Below, in pieces: positions 1 through 4,965 of a stretch of DNA of 6,091 nucleotides. Made by a program: the position numbers and the translations under genes. This stretch comes from JBGSOV01 sp964558715 (lineage in GTDB: Bacteria; Patescibacteriota; Gracilibacteria; CAIRYL01; GCA-016699755), in contig CAZLFD010000062.1 in assembly GCA_964558715.1 (NCBI GenBank), forward strand, positions 1-6,091, written 5' to 3'. Positions within the stretch are counted from its first letter, which is position 1. Each line of letters begins with the position of its first letter. Below the pieces are notes generated by a model. It was given only the letters and a program-made list of their open reading frames with translations. It was not told the DNA's origin and did no database searches.

Positions 1-22
1 TTGTTCGACGCCTGACTCAGGA

Positions 23-46
23 TACCCCGCAGCTTGCTGCGGGGTA
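23..46. repeat. REP-like perfect hairpin, possible terminator
   Basis: The arms TACCCCGCAG and CTGCGGGGTA are perfect complements of 10 bp around a CTTG loop. The GC-rich core stands out from its surroundings. It is followed by GTTCATTT rather than a clean T run, so it is a poor intrinsic terminator, although it could end a transcript entering from the left. From memory, GC-rich hairpins of this form with a GTTCATT-like tail recur between genes in many unrelated bacteria and behave like REP elements mobilised by RAYT (TnpA_REP) transposases. No transposase is visible in this window and only one copy is present. Confidence 0.5.
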
Positions 47-85
47 GTTCATTTACATTCGCACAGATAAACTCTTTGCTTCCGC

Positions 86-114
86 TTGTCATTCGCAATT
101 GATTTTGCCACAAT
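86..114 (+). promoter_or_regulatory. weak candidate promoter for the membrane-protein gene
   Basis: TTGTCA (86-91, five of six matches to the -35 consensus) is followed after 17 bp by CACAAT (109-114, four of six). Transcription would begin near 121 and give a leader of about 20 nt before GTG 143. Other pairings in this AT-rich stretch are possible, for example TTGCCA at 105-110, so the assignment is tentative. Confidence 0.22.
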
Positions 115-142
115 CGCATACAGGAAATTTTCTTGATAACCT

Positions 143-751
143 GTGAATTTCAGAGTACTTCTGCGGGATTTTCAACGGCTTGATGCTGGAACAAAGCTGA
201 TTTTCTTCGGCTCGCTGATGGCGATTGTCGCTACTTTTATTCCTTGGTATCAAATGGAGCGCGTTGAGAGCATGGATTTTCGTATCCAGACGATTCCCGA
301 AATAAGCAGTGGATTCACGAAGTTCCCTATTTTTGGTTTTATCTCGATCATCTTTGCGGGAGCAGCCCTGGTGATGTTTGTGCAGCACTTTTTTGGTTCC
401 AACAAAACCTTTGGTATTGCACACGGAAAGGCCTGGATGTTTTTGGGCGCGCAGTCGCTCTTTGCTTTACTTATCGCATTGTTTGTCTTTAGTAGCGATA
501 TGCAAGCGATACCCAGCGCGCAGTTACGCTTTGGCCTGTTTCTCTCCATTTTCTCGCATTTTCTTATTCTGTTTGGCGGATATGTCGAAGAAAAAAGCCG
601 CCAAAAATCTGATGCCATTGCTTCGCTCACGCCTACTCCTTCGCCATACAGCGGAGTAAATATCCGTGCCGAACAGCCAGAAATGGGTGCCGAACAACTT
701 TCTTTATCTGATGCCGATGCCGGGCGAAAGCAGCCAATTTTACGCCGATAA
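143..751 (+). CDS. four-helix membrane protein of unknown function
   Basis: I do not recognise a named family. The 202-residue product has four hydrophobic segments at about residues 19-36, 64-84, 98-117 and 129-148. A short amphipathic N-terminus precedes them (DFQRLDAGTK, residues 9-18), and a polar Pro/Ser/Thr-rich tail of about 50 residues follows. The first helix ends in FIPWY, a pattern I associate with small uncharacterised membrane proteins of Patescibacteria (recollection, not a search). There is no signal peptide and no catalytic motif. The start is GTG because an in-frame TAA at 137-139 blocks anything further upstream. No Shine-Dalgarno sits at a usable distance (AGGA at 122-125 is too far). 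The last 86 bp overlap the next gene in another frame, which suggests co-transcription or translational coupling. An alternative is that a sequencing frameshift near the end has altered the true C-terminus. Confidence 0.72.
   Translation: MNFRVLLRDFQRLDAGTKLIFFGSLMAIVATFIPWYQMERVESMDFRIQTIPEISSGFTKFPIFGFISIIFAGAALVMFVQHFFGSNKTFGIAHGKAWMFLGAQSLFALLIALFVFSSDMQAIPSAQLRFGLFLSIFSHFLILFGGYVEEKSRQKSDAIASLTPTPSPYSGVNIRAEQPEMGAEQLSLSDADAGRKQPILRR
653..656 (+). promoter_or_regulatory. ribosome binding site for the zinc-ribbon gene
   Basis: GGAG lies 9 nt upstream of GTG 666, inside the preceding coding region. It is the only well-placed Shine-Dalgarno match seen ahead of any gene in this window, and it is the main reason for choosing GTG 666 over ATG 711 or ATG 717, which have none. 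Confidence 0.4.
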
Positions 752-1019
752 CGAGAAGGCTACCGAAGTCGATGAAGCAAAGATCGACCTTTCGATTGCC
801 TACGAACTCAAAATCAAGCCTGTTCCCGAAGAAGAATGGGAAGACCAAGGCGTTGTGTTTTTTTGCAACGATTGTGAGCAAATCGTCGCGGCAGAAAAAG
901 CCAAAAACTCTGTGCGGTTTAGTTGCCCAGATTGCAAAGGGAAGAACATCTCGTTTGGAACACAAAAATCAGTCAACAACTTTTTCCGGTTAAACGAGAG
1001 CGGCAAGCGCAAAAAGTGA
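666..1019 (+). CDS. small zinc-ribbon protein of unknown function
   Basis: The 117-residue soluble protein has an acidic middle section (about residues 29-62) and a C-terminal zinc ribbon. The ribbon is Cys67-x2-Cys70, sixteen residues, then Cys87-x2-Cys90, followed by a conserved-looking FGTQKSVNNFFRL tail (98-109) and a basic end (GKRKK). The paired CxxC knuckles make zinc binding likely. Whether it binds nucleic acid, protein or something else is not visible. It has no transmembrane segment. It overlaps the upstream membrane-protein gene by 86 bp (+1 frame relation), so the two are probably co-expressed. ATG 711 or ATG 717 would shorten the overlap to about 41 or 35 bp and are reasonable alternative starts. 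It ends in TGA, the only TGA stop here, 71 bp before recA. No intrinsic terminator of normal strength separates it from recA. Confidence 0.75.
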   Translation: MPNSQKWVPNNFLYLMPMPGESSQFYADNEKATEVDEAKIDLSIAYELKIKPVPEEEWEDQGVVFFCNDCEQIVAAEKAKNSVRFSCPDCKGKNISFGTQKSVNNFFRLNESGKRKK

Positions 1020-1056
1020 GCTCTTAAAAAAAACGCTTGTATATTGTTTGCGGAAA

Positions 1057-1086
1057 TTGACAAAATAATTTTGTTATTTTTTTATA
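1057..1086 (+). promoter_or_regulatory. recA promoter with AT-rich inverted repeat in spacer
   Basis: A perfect -35 TTGACA (1057-1062) is followed after 18 bp by TTTATA (1081-1086). The spacer holds an inverted repeat, AAAATAA (1062-1068) and TTATTTT (1074-1080), separated by TTTTG. Initiation would fall at or within a few bases of ATG 1091, leaving little or no leader. I see neither a CTGT-N8-ACAG nor a GAAC-N4-GTTC LexA site. The inverted repeat could be an operator, a weak terminator for the upstream gene, or simple low-complexity sequence. Confidence 0.5.
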
Positions 1087-1090
1087 CCAC

Positions 1091-2155
1091 ATGACGAGCA
1101 AGTCAAGTAAAGCGACTAACCCGAGAACAGAAGCACTGAAAGCGGCGTTAGGACAGATTCAAAAACAATATGGTGAAGGCGCCATCATGAACCTTTCAGA
1201 TGCCGGAAAAATGAAGGTCGAAACCATTCCGACCGGAGCACTGTCGCTCGACCTCGCCTTAGGCGGAGGCATTCCGAAAGGGCGTATCATTGAAATATTC
1301 GGGCCAGAAAGTTCCGGAAAAACCACGATGACCTTGCATATTGCCAGTGAATGCCAAAAGTTGGGCGGTCAGGTGGCATTCATCGACGCCGAGCACGCAC
1401 TCGACCCGGAGTATGCCCAGCGTATCGGGCTCGATTTGAGCAATTGTACGATCTCGCAGCCAAGCTCGGGTGAAGAAGCCCTTGAAATCGCCGAAATGCT
1501 GGTACGTAGCGGAGCAGTCGATCTGATCATCGTCGACTCGGTAGCGGCGCTGACGCCAAAAGCCGAAATCGAAGGTATGATGGGGGATTCGCACATGGGC
1601 TTGCAAGCTCGCTTGATGAGCCAGGCACTTCGTAAACTGACTTCTGCCGTCTCAAAATCCAAATGCACCATTATCTTTATTAATCAGATCCGCATGAAGA
1701 TTGGTGTGATGTTCGGAAACCCAGAAACCACAACGGGAGGAAACGCCCTCAAGTTCTATTCTTCGGTCCGTCTTGATATTCGCCGTATCGCCAAGGTCGA
1801 CATGGCGACTGATGATGGCAAAGAAGTGACCGGGAACCGTGTGCGCGTGAAAGTCGTTAAAAACAAAGTCGCGCCCCCATTCCGCCAGGCAGAGTTCGAC
1901 ATCATGTTCAATGAAGGCATCTCGCGTGAAGGTGATATTCTCGACCTTGCTACCGACCGCAATATCGTAAAAAAAGCCGGCGCGTTCTATTCACTTAACG
2001 ACGGCACCAAAATCGGTCAAGGCCGCCTGAAAGCAATCGATTACCTGCGTGAGCATCCTGAAGCAGCAGAAGAAATCACACGCCAGCTGAAGATTAAAAC
2101 GCAAGCGCAAGCAGTCGAACCAGAAGTCGAGGAAGAAACCGAAGAAGAAGGGTAA
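1091..2155 (+). CDS. recA: recombinase RecA
   Basis: RecA polymerises on single-stranded DNA in an ATP-dependent filament, performs homologous pairing and strand exchange, and in many bacteria triggers LexA self-cleavage. The 354-residue product is of normal length and complete. The Walker A motif GPESSGKTT spans residues 71-79 (Lys77), the catalytic Glu is Glu101 in DAEHALD, and Walker B LIIVDS spans 145-150. Loop L1 lies around 156-170. Loop L2 follows the sensor Gln199 and includes the near-universal GNPETTTGGNALKFY (209-223). All are in the order and spacing of E. coli RecA, offset by five. The C-terminus is strongly acidic, as is usual for the regulatory tail. There is no intein or frameshift. 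The ATG is supported by the family N-terminus, although no Shine-Dalgarno precedes it. It has its own promoter and terminator and is probably monocistronic. Confidence 0.98.
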   Translation: MTSKSSKATNPRTEALKAALGQIQKQYGEGAIMNLSDAGKMKVETIPTGALSLDLALGGGIPKGRIIEIFGPESSGKTTMTLHIASECQKLGGQVAFIDAEHALDPEYAQRIGLDLSNCTISQPSSGEEALEIAEMLVRSGAVDLIIVDSVAALTPKAEIEGMMGDSHMGLQARLMSQALRKLTSAVSKSKCTIIFINQIRMKIGVMFGNPETTTGGNALKFYSSVRLDIRRIAKVDMATDDGKEVTGNRVRVKVVKNKVAPPFRQAEFDIMFNEGISREGDILDLATDRNIVKKAGAFYSLNDGTKIGQGRLKAIDYLREHPEAAEEITRQLKIKTQAQAVEPEVEEETEEEG

Positions 2156-2178
2156 TCCAATTTAACAAGACGATAGTC

Positions 2179-2210
2179 AAAAACCCTGAGGGAGTCCTTC
2201 GGGTTTTTTT
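2179..2210 (+). terminator. intrinsic terminator of recA
   Basis: The left arm AAACCCTGAGG (2181-2191) pairs with CCTTCGGGTTT (2196-2206) around a GAGT loop, with one mismatch and one G-T pair. Seven T residues (2204-2210) follow. It begins 23 bp after the recA stop and separates recA from mutY. Confidence 0.88.
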
Positions 2211-2230
2211 GTACACCAAACAGATAATCG

Positions 2231-2260
2231 TTAAGATGGAAATCCGTATCGTCCTATACT
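2231..2260 (+). promoter_or_regulatory. candidate mutY promoter
   Basis: TTAAGA (2231-2236) and TATACT (2255-2260, five of six) are 18 bp apart. The -10-like hexamer ends only one base before ATG 2262, which would put the normal initiation point just inside the coding region. Either initiation is unusually close to the -10, or the true promoter lies upstream (TAAGAT at 2232-2237 is another possible -10), or the hexamer is chance. A promoter is needed because a terminator precedes the gene. Confidence 0.3.
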
Positions 2261-2261
2261 C

Positions 2262-3344
2262 ATGAGTACAGAAAAAGATTTTCACTCCATCGCCAAAACC
2301 TTGCTCCGTTGGTACGACGAGCATGCGCGCAGCCTGCCTTGGCGCAATACGGCCGACCCCTACAAAATCTGGGTTTCAGAAGTCATGCTGCAACAAACGC
2401 AGGTTTCACGGGTAGTCGACTATTATCAACGGTTTCTCCGTAAATTCCCTACAGTCTCAGATTTGGCAGAAACAACATGGGAAGAAATGCTGCCGTATTG
2501 GCGCGGATTGGGGTTTTATTCGCGCGGTAAAAATATGCTACGCACGGCGCAAGAGGTTGTTCAATTACATGATGCGAAATTTCCAAACGACTACGAGGCA
2601 CTGCAAAAACTCCCCGGTATTGGACCATACACTGCAGCGGCGATTGTCAGTTTTGCCTATCAACAGCCGGTTCCAGCAATCGATACCAATCTGCAACGTG
2701 TACTCGGTCGGGTTTTTGGCTGTACGCATAAAGGAGTTGTTCCACGTGCCACGGCTTTATTCGCATCTGCAGACAAGCGCGGTTACGAATTGAATCATGC
2801 ATTGATGGATCTGGGCTCCACGCTATGCATGGGGCGTAAAGTGCATTGCGAAAGCTGCCCGATTGCTGCCCGCTGCCATTTTTTTACCTCCGGTAAAAAG
2901 GAAGAATGGGAGCACTCACTCCTTCGTGCCGGTGGAATCAGGCAGCAAAAATCCACCAAAATCCCGATGGAAGTTGCCGTCGCCTGTATTCACCGCGATG
3001 GCAAATATCTTATCGCCAAACGGCCGGCAGAGAAGGGCGGCAATTGGGAATTTCCTGGTGGCAAGCGCGAAAAAGGGGAGGATTGGCGGCATGCGCTGAA
3101 GCGTGAGATCCAAGAAGAGTTGGGCGTCGAGATATCCGCTCGCCCACATTTTTTTGAAAAGACCTGGGAAGAGGGAGAATACTTGTGGCGTCTGCGTTTT
3201 GCGCGTTGCCAGATCCTCCACGGTGAGCCGATCGCTCACGAGCATTCCGACTTGCAGTGGGTGAGCCCTGAACAGCTCTTTGAGTATGGCTTCCCGATCG
3301 CGAACAAAGAGGCGGTAGAGGCTTTGAAGAAAATGCGGCATTAG
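2262..3344 (+). CDS. mutY: A/G-specific adenine glycosylase fused to MutT-like Nudix domain
   Basis: The N-terminal half is a MutY-type glycosylase that removes adenine paired with 8-oxoguanine. It has Glu40 in EVMLQQTQV (E. coli Glu37), a helix-hairpin-helix LPGIGPYTAAAI (117-128), the catalytic Asp141 in AIDTN (E. coli Asp138), and a 4Fe-4S loop Cys189-x6-Cys196-x2-Cys199-x5-Cys205. From about residue 235 there is a Nudix domain with a complete GX5EX7REUXEEXGU box (Gly267, Glu273, Arg281-Glu282, Glu285-Glu286, Gly288). It also has the MutT-like EFPGGK (263-268) and a MutT-like ending (FPIANK, 344-349). In classical MutY this domain has lost its catalytic residues and serves only to recognise 8-oxoguanine. 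The protein may therefore combine adenine glycosylase with 8-oxo-dGTP pyrophosphohydrolase activity. The 360-residue length is normal for MutY. The TAG stop overlaps the first heptamer of the following tandem repeat. ATG 2262 agrees with the family N-terminus but has no Shine-Dalgarno. Confidence 0.95.
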   Translation: MSTEKDFHSIAKTLLRWYDEHARSLPWRNTADPYKIWVSEVMLQQTQVSRVVDYYQRFLRKFPTVSDLAETTWEEMLPYWRGLGFYSRGKNMLRTAQEVVQLHDAKFPNDYEALQKLPGIGPYTAAAIVSFAYQQPVPAIDTNLQRVLGRVFGCTHKGVVPRATALFASADKRGYELNHALMDLGSTLCMGRKVHCESCPIAARCHFFTSGKKEEWEHSLLRAGGIRQQKSTKIPMEVAVACIHRDGKYLIAKRPAEKGGNWEFPGGKREKGEDWRHALKREIQEELGVEISARPHFFEKTWEEGEYLWRLRFARCQILHGEPIAHEHSDLQWVSPEQLFEYGFPIANKEAVEALKKMRH

Positions 3345-3404
3345 CAAACAGCAAACAGCAAACAGCAAACAGCAAACAGCAAACAGCAAACAGCAAACAG
3401 CAAA
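3343..3404. repeat. AGCAAAC heptamer tandem array, cut by a gap
   Basis: There are eight perfect copies and a partial ninth copy of AGCAAAC over 62 bp. The array begins inside the mutY stop codon (the AG of TAG starts the first unit) and continues to the first N, so its true length is unknown. Units of seven bases do not keep a reading frame. On the reverse strand they would read as a meaningless period-seven peptide. No promoter or coding role is visible. A decayed array of the same unit lies at 4892-4945. Confidence 0.95.
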
Positions 3405-3504
3405 NNNNNNNNNNNNNNNNNNNNNNNNNNNNNNNNNNNNNNNNNNNNNNNNNNNNNNNNNNNNNNNNNNNNNNNNNNNNNNNNNNNNNNNNNNNNNNNN
3501 NNNN
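3405..3504. other. assembly gap of 100 N
   Basis: Exactly 100 N follow the heptamer array. This is the usual placeholder length for a scaffold gap of unknown size, so the real sequence may be shorter or much longer. The right flank does not resume with the heptamer, so the array ends inside the gap or the gap hides additional sequence. Confidence 0.97.
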
Positions 3505-3601
3505 CAGAGAGTGTCTCATCAGAATGTTTTTCAATCAATATCGATTCCCGCCTCCACCTTAATTCAACTCATAACAAAGGTTACGGATAGTGTTTTTTTT
3601 C

Positions 3602-3631
3602 TTGTAATCCACCACTTGAGTGCGGTATAAT
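3602..3631 (+). promoter_or_regulatory. promoter of the S74-domain surface protein gene
   Basis: TTGTAA (3602-3607) is followed after 18 bp by a perfect TATAAT (3626-3631), with a run of eight T (3593-3600) just upstream. The -10 ends three bases before ATG 3635. GTG 3620, which would give a longer reading frame, lies upstream of the -10 and cannot be on this transcript. Initiation near 3635-3638 gives either a leaderless message starting at ATG 3635 or a leader of about 15 nt before ATG 3653. Confidence 0.62.
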
Positions 3632-3634
3632 ACA

Positions 3635-4624
3635 ATGAAATATTGCATAAAAATGAAAGCAAAATACGGAATTTTTACCGGGTCACAACTCGCTCTTGTG
3701 CTTGCTGTCGGCGGAATATTTTTTGGCCTACAGCCTGCCTTGGCCGCAATTACTTGGCCAAGCGCCCCAACAGGCGAAGCGGAAGGTGGGAAGATCTACA
3801 ATATCCTTCAGCCAGACCTTACTAATCGCCGAGTCGGAATTGGGATTGGTGATCCGGCTACACGTTTACATCTTATCGGCACAGGAGACCGCGTAACACT
3901 TACCTCAAATAGTACCGATGGCACCGGTGGTGATTGTGCTTTGAACGAAGAAAAAGTCTATCTTGACCCAACGGGCATGCAATCCGGTTTTGAGATAAGC
4001 GGGCAAACCATAAATTCAGTGGGCGATGTATACGTTTGTACGGATGATGGCGGTATTGCTTGGGTCAACGGCGAAGAAAAATGGTGGATGAATGCCTCTA
4101 CACAGTCTGCCTTTGACTCGAGTGGGCGCTTAGTAATCGGCGACACATCCGTTTCGTCAGGCCTGCATCTTGATATTGAGGGAAAGATCGGAACTACCGA
4201 TTTATGTGCAGCCGATGGATCAAACTGTATTTCACAAGCGACACTCGCCGGATTATCTGATGCACGACTAAAAGAAAACGTATCCCTCGTTTCGGGGCTT
4301 GCCGGCATCTCGCAATTGAATGGTGTTTTGTTTGACTGGAAAGCAAGCGGAGAAACAAGCATCGGTGTTCTAGCACAAGAAGTCGAAGCAGTGTATCCGC
4401 AACTCGTTTCTACCGCCGATGATGAACTCGGTACAAAATCTGTGCATTACGATGGCCTGATTGCCCCACTGATCGAAGCAGTAAAAGAGCTTAAGGCCGA
4501 AAATAAACTGCTACGTGAACGCGTCAATCAGCTCGAAAAACAGATTGGCGGTGACGCAACTGACCTTTCTGCTACAACAAGCGCTATTCAATACGGAGGT
4601 TTTTGCCCCGCGGTGCTAACGTAA
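3635..4624 (+). CDS. exported fibre-like protein with C-terminal S74 chaperone domain
   Basis: From ATG 3635 the product has 329 residues. A basic N-terminus and hydrophobic stretch (about 13-32) end in LQPALA|AITW, a good signal-peptidase I site near residue 37-38. Two short repeats of the kind found in bacterial and phage fibres follow (RRVGIGIGDPATRLHLIG at 65-82 and GRLVIGDTSVSSGLHLDIEG at 164-183). Four cysteines form the close pairs Cys101/Cys135 and Cys191/Cys198. Residues 208-280 form an S74 intramolecular chaperone domain (SDARLKENV, then IGVLAQEVEAVYPQLV, then VHYDGLIAPLIEAVKEL), and a coiled coil (about 282-304) follows. In endosialidase-type S74 domains the Ser and Lys of SDxRLK carry out self-cleavage after trimerisation. 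Both are present here as Ser208 and Lys213, so cleavage before Ser208 is predicted. The protein is probably a trimeric surface fibre with unknown ligand. It has its own promoter and terminator. ATG 3653 is the alternative start. Confidence 0.85.
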   Translation: MKYCIKMKAKYGIFTGSQLALVLAVGGIFFGLQPALAAITWPSAPTGEAEGGKIYNILQPDLTNRRVGIGIGDPATRLHLIGTGDRVTLTSNSTDGTGGDCALNEEKVYLDPTGMQSGFEISGQTINSVGDVYVCTDDGGIAWVNGEEKWWMNASTQSAFDSSGRLVIGDTSVSSGLHLDIEGKIGTTDLCAADGSNCISQATLAGLSDARLKENVSLVSGLAGISQLNGVLFDWKASGETSIGVLAQEVEAVYPQLVSTADDELGTKSVHYDGLIAPLIEAVKELKAENKLLRERVNQLEKQIGGDATDLSATTSAIQYGGFCPAVLT

Positions 4625-4644
4625 TCGCATCGATAAATAATAAC

Positions 4645-4680
4645 AAAAACCCTCTCCCGAATATTTGGGAGAGGGTTTTT
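4645..4680. terminator. strong symmetric (bidirectional) intrinsic terminator
   Basis: Two perfect 14-base arms (4645-4658 and 4667-4680) pair as A5-CCCTCTCCC with GGGAGAGGG-T5 around an 8-nt loop. It lies 21 bp after the stop of the S74 gene. With A5 on one side and T5 on the other it should work in both directions. It could also stop read-through from the minus-strand protease gene about 290 bp away. Confidence 0.93.
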
Positions 4681-4891
4681 AAATTCCGTACTTCCGTGCA
4701 TGCCTTCGCGCTAGTTCCCTCGCTTAGCAAGGTGGGAAACACTATGACGACACCGCAGTGCAATCAAAAGCGCATTTTCCCGAAGGGAATTGGAAGAGAA
4801 ATGCAAAAACGAAGAGGTATCGAGAAGTACAGAACAATTGTAAGAATTCCATATTTCTAATTTGCATTTCAAGTTTTTTCTGATGACGATG

Positions 4892-4945
4892 AGCAAGAAG
4901 CAAGAAGCAACGAGGAAAGCAAATGGCAAACAGCGAACTGCAGAC
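4892..4945. repeat. decayed heptamer repeat array related to AGCAAAC
   Basis: Reading in sevens gives AGCAAGA, AGCAAGA and AGCAACG (4892-4912), then a five-base interruption AGGAA. AGCAAAT, GGCAAAC, AGCGAAC and TGCAGAC (4918-4945) follow. Most units differ from AGCAAAC by one or two bases, so this looks like an older, mutated array of the same or a sister repeat as 3343-3404. It sits just beyond the 3' end of the protease gene. Confidence 0.68.
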
Positions 4946-4965
4946 AGAGGTGGCGCACTTTTCGA

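Larger units (their letters stand above)
4625..4965. other. 341-bp spacer with no supported gene
   Basis: Apart from the terminator at its left end, I see no gene here. The short open frames on either strand either cross the terminator or have the composition of low-complexity spacer. It contains two small hairpins that share TTCCC/GGGAA arms (4715-4738 and 4777-4789, the second nested in GCATTT 4772-4777 / AAATGC 4799-4804). It also contains an AT-rich stretch (about 4835-4880) and a degenerate heptamer array (4892-4945). No tRNA or recognised RNA family was found. Confidence 0.7.

Noticed and set aside
1020..1083. AAAATAA/TTATTTT before recA as a normal intrinsic terminator for the zinc-ribbon gene
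   Set aside because: The stem is entirely A-T and only seven pairs, which is too weak to be convincing. It fits better as part of the recA promoter.
3343..3404. Heptamer array as a CRISPR array
   Set aside because: The units are seven bases and directly adjacent with no spacers, and no cas gene is present.
3505..3520. AGAGAGTGTCTCATCA at the right edge of the gap as a possible insertion-sequence end
   Set aside because: It faintly resembles terminal repeats of some elements, but there is no partner repeat, target duplication or transposase in view. The gap prevents any test.
3341..3534. Minus-strand open frames of repeated Leu-Leu-Phe-Ala-Val-Cys-Cys through the heptamer array and gap
   Set aside because: They are translations of a seven-base tandem repeat joined through unknown bases, with no start context and no recognisable domain.
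3620..3634. GTG 3620 as the start of the S74 protein
   Set aside because: It lies upstream of the perfect TATAAT that appears to drive the gene, so the codon would not be transcribed. The signal peptide is intact from ATG 3635 or ATG 3653.
4603..4860. Plus-strand open frame running through the terminator after the S74 gene
   Set aside because: It contains the whole strong terminator hairpin, lacks a ribosome binding site and has no recognisable domain.
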